Below, piece after piece: positions 24,686 through 39,077 of a DNA stretch of 64,000 bases (its first letter is position 1; the number at the start of each line of letters is the position of its first letter). The position numbers were made by a program, and so were the translations under genes. Under the pieces are notes generated by a model. It had not been told where the DNA came from, did not search any database, and worked only from the letters and a program-made list of their open reading frames with translations. Source of the stretch: Caprimulgus europaeus (Eukaryota; Chordata; Aves; Caprimulgiformes; Caprimulgidae); the NCBI GenBank assembly GCA_907165065.1, contig OU015524.1:42103295-42167294 (forward strand), in the 5' to 3' direction.

Positions 24686-27600
24686 AAATAAAAGAGAGCA
24701 AAAGGAAAAGAAAGGAAATGTGGGTTTCCAAGGTTCCAAGGACTCCCATGGCTGTTGGGAAGGTGCATGGAGGCACTGATGGGCAGGATCATGGTGCCTA
24801 AAGTTCCTGGAATAGTTGGGCCAGGCAAGGTGGGGAACTGTTGGGTGGAATTTTGATATCCAAAAGTTTTTCGGATCTCTGTAAAAGACAGATTACTTGA
24901 ATAAAGAGAGAGCATAAATTATTAATTATTTTCCTTTCATACATTGACCTAAAACACTTTCTTGCAACATTTTAGAAGACCCAGAAGTGAAAGCTTCCAT
25001 AAGGGATTCCACAGGATTCAGCATTTGATAGCCTGCAGTACTTTTACTGAAAATTAGTTTAAATATTTTTATCAATGCAAAGGCCATACAGCTCAATAAT
25101 TCTTATGTGATGACAGTAGGACAGTAATGAGGACAGGAAAGTCATATAAGGTTTTGGATTTTGACGATTTCATCATTTTGAACAGTTTTAAGTCACAGAT
25201 TTATGAATAAGGAATACAATCTTACCTTATTCTGGAAACCAGTGGATTGGAAAAGATGCAAATATCATATTGTTCAAGCAAATTTTTTCATGTTTTCAGC
25301 ATGATGCTTCATTAGAAAAGATTTAAATAAAACCCAGCAGCATAAATAAGTCATATGAGTGCTCACTTAATTCTCTCTTTTTATGAGACTAGATAGAGAT
25401 ATACCACAGTGCTTTTTCAATGCATATAATTCTGCAGCCCATGCTTGAAAAAAACATGCTTTTCAAAACACACAGTTAATGAGGCTTGAAGAAATCATCT
25501 AACAGAGAAAGATGTAAAGAATTCAGTGTGCTTTGTTTATCAAAAGAAAATTGAGAGATGACTCAATAGAGAATAAATGTCCTTGTGGGCATAAAAAACA
25601 GTATGAAAAAATGCTTTAGGTAAGCACAACAAAAACACTTTTTGCTGTACTGGATGAACATTATAAATAAGGTTTTAATTTCTATAATTAAGGCTGATCA
25701 AGCATTTGAATAAATAAGGCAAAGTCTGTTTCTGTGTAGTCTGCTACCTTCATATCAGAAAACTAGGGTTTCCAAGAGATATAATTTCTTCAAATACAAT
25801 TTGTTATGCACAACTGTAAAAAATACAACAGTCTGTGCTATACAGAAACTAGACAAAAATATTGGATTTATGCTGTCTCCTGCTTTTAAACATATGTGAA
25901 TGAAAGTGAATTCAACATTATCAGGAAGTCCATGTTCTCAAGGACTGACTTCCAAGGCCCCTCTGTCTCACTGCCTGTCTCCTTTTAAAGCTGTCACTGG
26001 CCTTCCTAGCTATAAAAGGCTACAGAAGACTTATGGACCTGCAGTCCTGCTTGAACCAAAACAAGCAACTGCAGGAACCAACTACTTTGAATGCATAAAA
26101 TAGTCAGAATGTTTAAAAATATTTAAAAATATTTTATAAGAACAGCACATGAAATGTAAAGCCCAAAATCTGAATTTTATTATTTTCATTATAGTGATTT
26201 ATGATTTTATTATTTCTAAAGTTTTTTTTCATACCAAGAACTGGGATCTCAGTTCCATGCATAACAGAAAATCCACCCCACATCAACACATCTGTAATTT
26301 TCCCAAGACTATTAAATGAAGATTAAATAATCTTTCATTACTTTTATACTACATAACAATCAATATTATTGAGTTAAATGAACCATGAAAAGATACTAAG
26401 CAAAATAAGCAAATTTCTGACTCCTTTGTTCTCTATTGCTTTTTCTGAAGCTTGAAAGGAATCTTATAGGTGTAAAAGTGTTTAATTGGTTTATAGTTGA
26501 AGCTTTAAGTGAAAATGTATAAATAAACTCACACACAGTTGACATTAACAGAGCAGGAACATTATACCCTACTCTGCTGAAGATGTGTTTTTATCGCAGC
26601 TGTAAGTATGTGATAACAAATTGCAGTGAATTATTTATTTTTCATTGCATTTTCTTCCTTCATGGCTGATACACATTATATTCATTAAACTGGTGGGTAT
26701 GTTATTCTAAAATATTTGTTGGAAAACTTTTGTACTCACAGAGACATTAGAGATTATCAAATAATCAAAAATCTAACAGAAATACAAAAAACACAATACA
26801 GAAATGATGATAAACAAATTTTCAGGTGAAAAAGTTGGAATTCCACGCTTCCAAAAGACAGGTGAACAGACTTGTGACTGGCAGAATCCTCAGAGGGAAA
26901 AATGTTAACCACTAACCAAGCAAAAATGTATGATAAAAGAAAAAATGTTAGTATTTGAAACAACTAAAAAGGATGGGAAAGGAAAGGACTTGAAGCAAAT
27001 TCACAGAAATTTGCTATGTTGTTTCAAGAAAAGGTAGGTAGTTCTAAATAGAAACCTTTTTTCCCTTTTGAAAGTTGAGAAGTTATTTAGCATAATTCTT
27101 ACCCCAGTTTCCACACACTGAAAATCAGTAAACAGGAAAAAAAATCAATATCTCTTTGCAGAGTTTGTAAACAGTAGGAAGGGGTTTCTAGTCAAAGAAC
27201 AGAAAGTAAATAGTGTGTGGCTACTTAGAGAACACAGCCATACTTTCTAATGGTTTCCTAAATATTTAGATTAATGCTGCCTTCTTCCATGAAGCTTCCA
27301 GATATCATTCATTTTCTGGCCTGCAGCATGAGCTGCCTTTGTAGAATGATCCATGTGGGATTTATAAGTACATTACTTTAAAATTACTACAATAGTTATA
27401 ATAGTGCTGCCATATAACACAGTTGAACACTTTACTGTGTAAATCCATTCTGTCCCCAGAGATCAAAAAGACAAAAAACCTTGTAAGAAGTCAGCACTAA
27501 TATTAATCACGGGAGGATAGTAAAATTGGTTGCTCACGAGGTACTGTACAAGAATGCCAACAGTTAAAACCAGCACTATGAACACAGAATGCACACAACA

Positions 27601-30600
27601 TTATGCTTATCATTAACTCTGATCAAGTAGAGAGAGATCTGACCTGGAGGTTCTGGTCACCAGAATGGTCACCAGAAGCTGGGGCCATGGTATTTTGGGT
27701 GATAGGGAAATTCTCTTGTGTTTTTATGTTTTCTTCTCTCATAATTACCTTATATGTTTCTGTTTTTTCTTAAATTCTTGAAATCTTTTCCTATAACTCT
27801 CATATTTTAATTTCAGTTTGTCTCTTCCTTATGTAATTTTTACCTCACATTTTTTCTCCTGCAGCCAATTAGCTGTTTTCTTCAGTAAACTAGGAAGCAT
27901 AAAGTCTGCTTCACTTGTAAAGCACTTGGGAGGTAAAGTAATAACAACATCAACTCTGATTGTCTTCTTGTCTGACTTGCAATAATATAATTAATTTAAA
28001 ATTAATTTCTTTCTGAAATGATGGAAGAAAAACTAAAAGCTAAATAACGGTGCCACATTCTGCTCCAGTGTGCCACTGTGTTCCTCATTTAATGTGCCAT
28101 ATTCACCTCACTGAGTGCAACACCTACACATTGGGGGCCCCAGCAGACTCTACCCAAGGGCCTTTGTTTATTGTCTGCAGATACCAGATGATGGTGCACA
28201 CCTGCCTATCAGCCTGCAGAAGTTCAGATTCAGATGGGAACTCAACTTACTCTGTGAATCACATGCTACAAGACAAATGGACTAGATATAGATTTAGGGG
28301 AAAAATGGCAAGTTTATGGGAAGTGGGTAGAAGAACCAGAAAGACGGTATAAATCTCCAGCATCCTGCGGCACAGCCTAAATCACCACATTTCCCCAGTT
28401 TTAATATTTTGATTAATATTTTCTCTTAAATGGTGTATTGTCTAGGCTAAGCCTTTGCTGGGTAAACTCTAATGTTTTTTAAAAAAACACTACTATGCTT
28501 TGCTTTAGATCTGCCTTAATATTAACCAGCATTGACTTCACATAGATGTGATGGAAATGCAGGAACTGATGTAACCTGTTAAATTTCTTTCTTTTAATGA
28601 AAATATTAAATACCTGATGATTTTATAGTGATTTCTTTTCCTTAAAAAAATTGTTTTTCTCTCATTCTTAAAGCAATAAGCATGCTATAAAAAGGACTAA
28701 GGTTACTAACAAATATCCAATATACACAAATTATTTCTTTTTTCACTATCCTTATGGATCAGAGATGCCAGGCTACTTTAATATTATGCTATCTTGTATG
28801 AGTGTGTAAAGAAGGAAGATTTTGGTAGAAAGTATTCACCAGATTATTTAATAGAGAAACCCTTCATTGCCTTTTCAGAAAATAAAGATGTCTTCTCATA
28901 CTTCTCACTATCTTAAAAGCTAGAGGTCTGTCCAAAAAAAAATCTGTAAGACGAGTGGACGCCTTCTGCTTTTTCAGCTTTCTTCCAGAACTCCAACAGT
29001 GGGGCTACAGTGGTTCAATTATTTCAGGGTGTCATTTTGGTTATAAAGACTCCAGAGTTCCCAGTGGGTAAATCTCTGTAATAATTGTATTTTATATAAC
29101 AAGCCAGAGAAGCCAAGATCATGTTTATGTCTCTAGTTCTCCACCAGTCAGTCTTTGCTGCATGCCTGGTGATTGCACACAGTGAAGCAAATAAAAGAGG
29201 CTAAGCGTTTCTCAGCATGCAGGTCAGCTACTATCCAGCACAAACAGTGCTCAGGGATGTATCTGTCCTCTACCAAATTCTGCCATTTCTACAATTGTTG
29301 CAACACAAGCATTTTCTTATTGTATTCTAATTTAATTTTGCAAGTCCCATTTAGCTAGAGGTTGCTCCCTGTTCTGCTTAAAAAGACCCATTCTAAGTGT
29401 AATGCAAACCTTGTGTTTCAAATGTTTTTCCTTAAGCCCACAATTACATATCAGAAACTGCTACTTTATAAATGAGCTTTCAGTTTTGATTGCTTTTCTA
29501 CACTTCTGTAGAAGACATCTAACCATTTAAGTCACTAAATACACATTCATCCCCTTTTCCCAGAAAAAGTTTTGATCACAATTACTGATCTTTCTTTAAT
29601 TGATTACGATTAGTTTGTGGATCTTGTTTTACTAAATACACCTACTTATGTCTGTGACTCCATGAATGCTTAGACTGCCTCCCAAGACAATCTATTCTTG
29701 TAACGTCAACACCCATAATCAATGATTTCTCAATGAAACAAACCAATCTCTGAATTAGCACCAGTGCAAAATACTTTTCTAACTGTTTCTTCAAAGCACT
29801 AGTCTTGAAATTGCAGAATAGCCAGATAAACTAGATGTACTAATAGGTCTTTCCTGGAATTGTTATCCATTAACTTGCCCTTAGAAGGAAAACCAAAACA
29901 TTTTTAATGAAAAGGAATTCTGAATTGTTATGAAATGTGACAAATGAGGAAGCCACTGTAGTATTTTCACCTCTTGAAAAGAAAACACTGTAAGGAATCA
30001 AAGAAAAGTAAGACATCAATAATGGAGTATTCAGATCAATTAAAATAAGGTTGAATACAACACAGCCATGGAAAATCATTAAAATAGTTGCACCATGTTA
30101 AAGAGATATTGCATGCCTCTAAATGTATCAGAGAATGGTTCTGTTCACAACACATTATTTAATGTTGTGTACTTTAAACAATTTTAAGAGAAATATGTCT
30201 TTACCCTACAAATGTCTAAATTTCCTTTAATTTACAAGTCCTGAACTGGAATGAATAACAGAAAACAGGAAGTAGTTTTCACTCATGCCTTTAGAACACC
30301 AAGAAGGGGCACACAATCTTCCCCTTATCCCCTTGTCCTGCAGTTTTCCTTCAGCAAATCTGAGGAAACACATCCCTTGGAGACAAAAACTGAGCAGTGT
30401 TCAATGTATTTACTTCCACTTGTGTTAGGGAGTTTCAGGCATTCTCCTCCTAGCATCACAGGGAGGGACACCACAGCTCAAGGTAACATGAGTTATCTTG
30501 ACCTCAACAGCTTCAGTTTTTCCAGGCATCTTCTCCCTCTGCTTACTGACCATCAATGTTCCTGACAGTACCTTTCCTCTAACTCTCACAGTTTCAATAC

Positions 30601-31246
30601 TGGAGGCATTTGCATTTTTCATGAGTGTTCATCCCACAGAACAGTGAATGCTGAAGCACCCACAGTGCTGACTGGCTGAGAAGAGATTCCAAGACAGATA
30701 TTTACAATTGCAAAGTTTATATTTAATTTATAAGTATTAATAAGGTAATCAGATTTTTGGTTTCTAAAGAGATGCCAAAAGCCAGTTGAGTCACATGATG
30801 AAAGACACACTTGGGTTGGTTATTGTGCCCATTCACATTTCCTTCTGAAGAAAGGGGCATGTTTATAGGACCACAGATTAAGCTAAGGAGACAAAGAAAA
30901 CTAGAATAAAAGCAGGACTGATTTTCTTTTTTTTAATTAGAACCCTACATTCCAGAGATTTCCTCTCAGATGACGATAAGAATTCTTCTTATGTTAAATT
31001 CCTGCAGAATATATCCATAACACTTTGTTGCATGTCAATACAGTCATCGTATCAGAGTAGCATTGCTTCTACTTTCATTCTATGACATGTGAGAGATGCA
31101 TAAGGCACAATAAATTGTACATCTGCTCTGTAAGGAATGGTGTTATAGACCTTACAGCAGCTTTGTCATATCCCAAACATTTCCAGAACAACCTCATGAA
31201 AGTCCAAGGCCTGATTTAGCAGAATCTATACAGCACTCAATGATTA

Positions 31247-31269
31247 AGTCCTCAGTGCTGCTGAGGACT
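31247..31269. repeat. Perfect 9-bp inverted repeat
   Basis: agtcctcag, loop tgctg, ctgaggact. A stem of this length is expected by chance a few times in a window of this size. Confidence 0.8.
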
Positions 31270-32639
31270 GCGTTGTCAGTGACTCCTTACGTCCTTCCCC
31301 ATGTAGAAAGTGTGCCACTTCCCAAAATATTTCTTATCGTCACCTGAGATATGGAGGCAAAATACAAGTTCATATTAAAAAATAGTGTTTTAAATATGCA
31401 AAAATAATTTTAAGTGGGTGTTTCGTATGAATATGTTTTCTAATTTTCCATCACAGAATCACTTGGCAGCTTACAGACACAACAGCCTTATTAGCTTTTT
31501 TTTTTTTTAGTGTGTCATCTACAAACATTAAATATGCAAGAGGAAAACAATGAGAGCACTGAAATAATTTAGAAAAGTGTGTACATACTTGGTAGCCCTC
31601 ACTGATCTTTTGAGTGAAATGCTTTTCATTAATGAGGATAATGAAAACCAAAATTGCTGACCTAATAAGCAACAAACCAACGCAGATAGAAAAAAAAAGT
31701 ACATCTAAATTGCTTAACATTAAAATGTCAATTTCTCTGATATTTTTCTTTAGAATAAACATTCATCATTGGAATTGGCCAGAAAAATTAATTATTTGTC
31801 TCTGTTTTTAATACGGAATCTACATTTTCTATTAGTGTACACATTTAATGAATTAAGGAAATACATGATGCCAATTCTGATTCTGAGTTGTCTAATTAAG
31901 AGTAACCTAAAAATACAGAGAATAAATATGAACTGATGTCAAATTATAGAGAAATTCAATTTATTTATTATCTAGTCTTATGCCTTCAGGAAATAGTAAC
32001 AATAAAATTTGAAATTAATTCTTGTCTAAAACAAAGCTTTTCTATCCCATAAAACTTATTTTCACTGTAGGACTCGCATAAATGTACTTTGCAAGATCAA
32101 TGTCTGATGGTATTATTTGCAATTAAACTTGACAAGGTGATAACTTGCATTTGTTAAAAGAATATTGGACATTTTAGCTGTCTGTTCTCTCCAGATATAA
32201 GTATAAACAAGGTTATACTGTGATAGTAATGTGATAGGTTACAGAAGCATCTTTTGGAAAACAGAAAGGTAAAGGCCATGACAGCTGACAGGGAGCAGAA
32301 GAAAACAGAAATTAAAGCAGATTGTCAAATTTGTTTCATAACAGCCTTCTGTTAGAAGCACTAACACTTCTGTTAGACAGCACTACAATCTCTTTTAAAC
32401 AGGCACAGAACCACAACCATGGCTTTGTCATGTAGAAAGTATGTATTATTACTGTTATTATTACTAGCTTTCAAGGTCCTATTGCTTTTCATGGATGAAA
32501 GTAATAAAATTTATATCTTATTTTTAAAATTTTTAAGAACTTCAACATTTATTCCAGGCAAAAAAAATTAAAATGTTACTCCAGTGTTTAGTCTTTTTTA
32601 TTTCCATTACCTTTCTAAATCACAGTTTACTTCTGAATT

Positions 32640-32703
32640 AAAAAAACCAAAAAAACAACAAACAACAACAACAAAACCCACCAAAAACCACCCAAAAAAC
32701 ACC
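32640..32703. repeat. A/C-only low-complexity tract
   Basis: About 60 bp of almost only A and C on the plus strand (caa and cca units), interrupted by a single T. Confidence 0.85.
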
Positions 32704-32924
32704 CTATACAGACTTTTAGGACAGATATTAACATACAACAGTGGAGTGGCTATACTATATCTGACTAAATGGATAGGAAGCCCAGCAACCTGTATGCAGA
32801 ATTGAATTGTCTCCATAACTGGATGCTTAGGGAAGAGTAAGAACACATTTGATGGCTTCCTTTAACAGAAACAATGAAATCTTGCTTGTATAGGACTTTT
32901 GGATGTCATTTAAGTCCAGCCACC

Positions 32925-33425
32925 CCCTCAGAGATGAACTTTGAAAACCATCAAGGATGGAAGTTTTTGGATAACCTGTTCCAGTGTTGCACCCCCCAAC
33001 ACTCTCCCAGTGAAAAGGTTTTTTTCCAGACTAAAGGTTTTGTCCAGACTAAACCTCAGAACCCACTATTTAGTACCTTTGTCCCTTGCACATAATCTAG
33101 CACAACCAAACCCTATCCACCTTAACCAGGACACTCAGGATTTTGTAGACTTCTGTTATCATATTCTTCCCAAGTAATCTCTTTTATAGACTGAAGTATC
33201 CTGTCCAATGCAACTGTCCTTTGTACAAAGCTGTTGTAAAAGGCTCAAAAGACATTTCATACCTTTGTTCATCCTTGTTGCTCATTTGTGAACCTTTTCC
33301 AATTCTATTACATTCTCTTCAAGATGAGAGGACCAGAACTGCACACAGCATTCAAAATGTAGATAAACTATGGATTTACACAGTGGCATGACAATGTTGT
33401 ATTCTCTCTTCTATTTCCACTTTTG
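32925..33425 (-). mobile_element. Old, strongly decayed CR1-like LINE fragment
   Basis: The plus-strand text shows degenerate antisense CR1 landmarks: a spaced counterpart of the block encoding WNRL near 32,975 (acctgttccagtgttgcacc), and near 33,335 gaccagaactgcacacag followed by cattcaaaatg, the antisense of the CR1 VQFWS segment. Frames are destroyed throughout, so it is older than the other copies. Boundaries are approximate. Confidence 0.7.
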
Positions 33426-34545
33426 TAAGAGGAAGAAATTCATTTGGTCTTAGTGGAATGCAGAATTGCTACCAGGAAAAGTAATTACCAAAATAAGAAC
33501 ATTTAAAAACTACCAACACCTTTCAAAAAAGAGGTCTATTTTTAGACGAACTCCATTGAATACCTCTCACAGAATGGGAGCCAGTGTCAGTAATCTACAC
33601 ATAAACAGAGAAATGTGAAGATATTTCTATCACACAACGACTGCAGAACAAGCTTCCACAGAGGTTCAACCAGATATAGAATCTTAACTTCATTAGGATA
33701 AATTAAACAATCTTCCCTTCAGAAAGTGCATTTTCAAAATAAGAAAGCCAGTTGTGGACACACTTTCTTCTAAATGCTTTAGATGCTAATTTGCTGAAGA
33801 AAAACAACAAGTAAACCCACCTTATTGTCCTGGTTTTTGCTAGGATAGGGTTAATTTTCTTAGTAGCTAGAAGGCACTGTGTTTTGATTTCAGTGAGGAC
33901 ACTTAAACAGGAAAGGTGAACAAATGATGAGCAGTTACAAGAAACACAAAACTCAAAATGGTAAATGAATTTTCACATTAAAAGATGATTATTCAAACCT
34001 TCAACAAAACTAAGCATGAAAAGAGATCATTATTTACAATTATATTAGTCTCTCTGTAATGAAATTAAGCTTTGTATTTTGTAGTATTGACTTCCCCCCT
34101 CAAAAAAAAAATTGTCTTTAAAAATCCAGTATTGAAATTTTCCAAAGGCTGTTCTCTTTGGAGAAAAGCAGAAACATTTATCAGACCAACCTTATCCTTA
34201 TTAATTTTTAGAAATGAAGACACTGCTTTCCTTAGAAATTGATTAACTTTTGGGGCTGCAACATATTATTGTAACCATTACTCATAAGAAAATCTGGGAG
34301 ATTCACACTTCAATTTAAACTGTAAACAGGTACGTTTTACAAGACTCAGAATAAAATAAACCTTTCTTTTTAATGTTATTAAGCTTATTTTATGCCTCCA
34401 AAGTAAACTAGCTTGATTAATTTTTATCATATTAAAAATACAGGTGAATTACAAAAGCAGTATACAGAAACATGAACCTTTTCAGGTCCAATTATGAGTA
34501 AATTAATTTCATTTTGAATATTCATTTAAGATGGTATAATTTCAC
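33426..34545. other. Intergenic spacer between CR1 fragments
   Basis: Contains the possible LTR fragment at 33,826; otherwise AT-rich unique sequence. Confidence 0.7.
33826..33905 (+). mobile_element. Possible ERVL-type LTR fragment
   Basis: About 80 bp beginning tgtcctggtttttgctagga and continuing with ttaattttcttagtagct and cactgtgttttgattt resemble the 5' end of a common avian ERVL-family LTR, as I remember that consensus. The TG start of an LTR is at 33,826. No 3' half, paired LTR or internal region was seen, so it is at most a truncated solo LTR. Confidence 0.45.
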
Positions 34546-35005
34546 TATGAGTCCAACCCCCTGCAGTAAGCAGGGACACCTTCACCTAGATCAAGTTGTA
34601 CAGAGCCCCATCCAGCCTGAGCTTGAATATTTCCAAGGATGGGGCTTCTACCACCTTTCTCTTTAACCTGTTCCAGTGTTTCACCACCCTCATTGTGAAA
34701 TGTCCATACATCTGGTCTAAATCTACCCTCTTTCAGTTTAAAACCATTAATCCTTGTCCTATCACTACAGGCCCTGGTAAAAAGTTTGTCCCCATACAGG
34801 GAGACAAACTTACAGGCCCCCTTCAAGTATTAAAAGGCTGCAATGATGTCTCCCTGGAGCCTTCTCTTCTCAAGGCTGAACAACTCCAACTCTCTCAGCC
34901 TTTCTCCATAGCAGAGGTGTTCCAGCCCTCTGATCATTTTTGTGGCCCTCCTCTGGACCTGCTCCAACAGGTCCATGTCTATCTTCTGCTGAGTTTCATA
35001 CAGTA
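34546..35005 (-). mobile_element. CR1 LINE fragment lacking the final 3' repeats
   Basis: The minus strand shows [20 protein letters not shown] then [20 protein letters not shown], followed after a frameshift by a block with ACSDRTRINGFKLKEGRF. The 3' UTR block antisense to ccaaccccctgcagtaag is present, but the last roughly 50 bp with the ATTCTATG repeats are missing at about 34,546. The fragment is inactive. Confidence 0.88.
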
Positions 35006-38000
35006 GGTTTGAGATTTCCCTAAACCTCATCACACACATTACTTAATATATATTTCTCAGTTGTCCTTGGGTGCAACTGGAATAATGTTAATTTTGTCAA
35101 AATAATTCATTTTTCCCACTCCTCGTCATTTATTTCCCTGAGAGCTATTCAAGATTATGTATAAGTTTTGTAGGATGGTTCATTTATTTGTTCAGGATTG
35201 CCACCTCCTGCCTGCTATATTTGTTTGGGATCCTCCATTGCTCCCACACAACTGGACAGGTACTTATCATCTTTCTGTGCATGCCATGTCCACAGAGGAG
35301 AAGAAAGGAACATGTAACCTAGATATATGGCACACTAGATTCAGCTGCCTGAGCCAGAACTCATCCTGCCCCAAGAAGTTCTCTACATTAGGTTAATCTC
35401 ATGCATCACTTAGGCTCCTTTGGTTATAGTCTTGTGCATTTCTGGAGCATATAACAATTTCCATATAGTAAAGAAACGGGCATCTCGGGCAACAAAAATA
35501 ATCAGAGTCCTGGGAATGCAAATTAAGCCACAGAAAGATACAACGAGCATGCAAAGGCTAAAAGAGTCATCAGATAGTGTGACTAGGGCTTAGGGACATC
35601 TGAGTTTCATCAGTCTACAATCGTAAGACCACAAGCACAACAAGTAAGTTTGTTTACTGATTCTAGGTCCATGTTGGTCAAACCAATGCCAGCATAGATG
35701 TTTCTACATGCAAATCATGGTTAATCCACAAGCTGGATAATTGGACCACAGTTCATCAAGAGTTGATCATATATGCAAAATGTTAACTGTAAAACAGACC
35801 TGTAAAGTAAGTTCCTTTCACAGCTCCAGTTTTGGTAGCTTACATTACCCCAGTTGATAAATTGAGCAGCAAACAATAAGAGGAAAATTTAATGTGGATT
35901 ATTTTCTATCGATTCTCTGAGGCAGAAGCATATTTCAAGTAGTATTACTGAGATTACATGATTATTTCTATGACAAGGAATTCATAGCCTGTATAAAAAT
36001 TATCTGGGTGAAATGTGCATATTAGTCTTGCAAGCATATTAATTACCTCGATTTTTTTATAATCAAATAACACCAGTTAAGAGGCTACTGCAATTGCAGA
36101 CTGCACAAGGATTCCTTACAAAAACCTTATATTTATGACCAAAAAAGTAATCAATTATACATCAGTTCCATGAAGCTTATACAAGCAACATTTTTAGAGA
36201 CCATAAATTATATACTTTGGAGATTGCCATGAGCACTCAGTACTGGATAATCTCTATATCTGTATATTATCTAGATGATAAGGGCCATCCAGAGAGGTAA
36301 AGATGTGGAAAATTATCAAAACAATAATTCCCATCTGGATATCGACTATAATAGTTTGTGACTCTCCAAAGGGAATATGAAATAATTTGTAGAAGCAAAA
36401 TTTAGACAAGAAAGAGGCTTCTTAAACTGCAAAAGACTAACAGTTAAGAAAATTATATAACATTTTTCTCTGAAATAATCCAGGATTGTTTTGGCTTTTT
36501 TATATAATAGCTTCCAAGTGCTACAAAGTATGTGGTATTAACCTCTTGACATGGGGGAGAAGTCTGAGCAAACAGAAAGGAAACTTGCCTTATTACAGTC
36601 AAGAATAATGAAGGCTGAGCCAGGGACAGGCAAATTCTGAGATGATGGGTCTATCTTTACATTACTGTATTTACATTATTATTAATTCTGCCCTTGTCTG
36701 AACATAAAAAACTAGCAAAGAAAAGAAATTTAGTGTCTGTATTTCCTGTCCCAAGCTCATTCCATTCTGTCACATCTATTTAAACACTGAACTTTTTAGA
36801 TGTGCACAGAATACTATAAACCACTATTTTCTAAAACATTCTTATCCAAAGATAAAGAATTGTTTTACCTATCACTTAAATCCGCTTAAAGCAGGGCACA
36901 TAGATGAGCATCAAGGATAATAAACTTTTTAAATAGCTAGGAACTATATTGAGTTTTGTGTTTTAACATTATATTAATATTCAATAGCAACAACTTGTTT
37001 TTTTAGCACCTTAGGGTAACATTGTGAAGCACTTAAAAACAGCTCAGTAGTTACATCAAATCTATGAGGATACTTATTCTAATATAGACTGTAGAGATCT
37101 AAAATGTCCATGATATTTTACTTAGTGCTGGAAATTTTATCTTTGGACAGAGCCAGAAGACAACTGCCTGCTATGTAGGCCAGTCATATTACTAGTTTAT
37201 TTCCTAGTCAGTGGATATGCTTCTTTCCTTCCATTAGGATGGACCACATAATAAAAGGACATGCCTTGCTGTCAGCAGTGAGCAGCTGCCTAATTAATGT
37301 AACATGCTTGTGTATCAGCAGTTACAGGAATATGCAGTCTGCTACCAGAAGATGGAGAGAATGATGCAACTGAGAAAACACACATGGTCAGTTATCACCC
37401 TTTCCCTGGCACTGAGGTAGAGGAGGAAGGGAATCCTTCAGAACGGGATGCACTTAGCTTAGCTTGGGCATGCTACCACAGGATGGAACAGCAGCCTCAC
37501 TGTTTAAGCCAGATGTCATCCATCCTGCTACCTTCCTGCTGAGCTGCATGACAGGCACAGTACGGCTCAAAGCTGAGACTAACACTTTCTTCACAGTTAC
37601 TGCAATTTATTAATCTTCAAAGAAATATAACAACAGTTCATGAACCTTTAGTTCTTCCATTTCTCTCACATCATGTTTTATTCACTAGTAGCTTTTGCAA
37701 GATTGAGAATAATTTCAAGCCTTTTTATTTTATTTTTCCATTCCTTAAACTGCAGGAAGCAAAACAACTGTGATGTCTTTGTAGGATACAGGGTATCCAC
37801 TTACTAGGACCTCCTTAAGGAGTTTGACATTCCTATACATTACCTAACTTATGTATCTACTTTATCATGGTAACATTTTATAAACACTCAAAAACCAAAT
37901 TATCCACCTTGTTACTATAATGTGTCCTTAAATGTAACACAGTGAAGTCAGTTCTCAGCAGATTTCCAGTCAATTCAAATTATTTTCATATTGCTGACTC

Positions 38001-39077
38001 TTCTTTACAAAACCTTCAGGCCTATTAATACAATTAGCACACACTAAAGTAAAAAAAAAAAAACCCTTATACTTTGTTGAATTCTACCCTCTGCCAGCAC
38101 GTGTTACAGAAGAGGAAGCTACAGGAATCACAAGACTTTGAGTAAACATTGAGACATAAGAGAGTGTGACAGATCTGGGCTATTACCCAACATCCATTTT
38201 TAAAGCAATTCATAGCATTGTTCTAACATATCTCAAAAGCTGAGCAGGAAGAAGAAAAGATGATAGAGCTAGACAGGTACTTATTTTGCTCATGAATGCA
38301 GAGTGGTTAAACTGCAGGACATTTTTCCTTCAAAGACACAGTGTAAACAGTTGAGACATGCATCTTCAACTGAAACTCAAACACAGAAAGCTACAAAAAT
38401 ACTATTTTTCCAAAGATTAAAAGCAAGTATATTTTCTAAGTCTCGTACACTAAAGGAATATTGAAGAAAATTGAAAAAAAATATATTTGTAATGAAATGG
38501 AGCTTGAGGGATTTTATGCCGCAGTAATTAACTGGAGGACAGGGAAAGAGGAAAAAAGAATATACTTCAAAAAAGCTCGCTATGCATAAGGCAAACTTAC
38601 TACGATTTTTTTCTTCTAAGTTATGTTGCTTAGATAACCTAGTAAGTAAGCAGTTGATTAATTTTTTTTACCATTACCTATTCTGTTCCTGACATTATCC
38701 TATTGTAAACTCGACCTTTCCAAAGAGCTTTCAGCTCTCTGAGGCTAGAGACTATAGTTTTTTTACAAATAGGTACGGTACTTGATATCGTAAGACCTTA
38801 ATTCTTGGTTTGGATCCTTATAGCACTAAGAAAACTTTTTAAATAAATCATGAAAACCTTAAAAATGAATATATATCTACCTAAAACAAACAAACAAAAT
38901 GCCTCACAAAAATTCTCTGTTTCAACTCATCATTTATAAAGCTATTTTTAGAAAAGCTTATTATCTGTATATTTTTTAGACATTGTGTAGTATCACTGAA
39001 AAATACTTACAGTTCTAAGACTTTAACAGGACATATAGAAATTCCATCACAATAGATACCAGAGAAGCAGAGCTCAC
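35006..39077. other. Intergenic, nothing recognised
   Basis: AT-rich. A short less AT-rich patch lies at about 37,380-37,570. No frame longer than about 80 codons and no repeat family was recognised. Confidence 0.7.

Larger units (their letters stand above)
20896..32924. other. Intergenic, no gene recognised
   Basis: AT-rich, 12 kb without a recognisable repeat family. Features: a G-rich stretch at 23,704-23,745, GC-richer minus-strand frames at 23,783-24,115 (110 codons) and 24,634-24,915 (93 codons), the T12-G13 run, and a 100-codon plus-strand frame at 28,050-28,352. None carries a domain I recognise. Confidence 0.65.

Noticed and set aside
24634..24915. Minus-strand frame with a proline-rich middle (FPTLPGPTIPGTLGTMILP)
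   Set aside because: Reads partly like coding sequence, but it ends in translation of the T12-G13 run and no relative or splice partner is recognised.
28050..28352. Plus-strand frame of 100 codons with several Cys and His
   Set aside because: The Cys and His spacing does not form a known zinc-finger pattern, and nothing nearby suggests a gene.
31247..31269. 9-bp hairpin considered as a regulatory structure
   Set aside because: Stems of nine bases with short loops are expected by chance in a window this large, and there is no gene context.
34596..35006. Plus-strand frame of 136 codons
   Set aside because: Antisense shadow of the CR1 fragment at 34,546-35,005.
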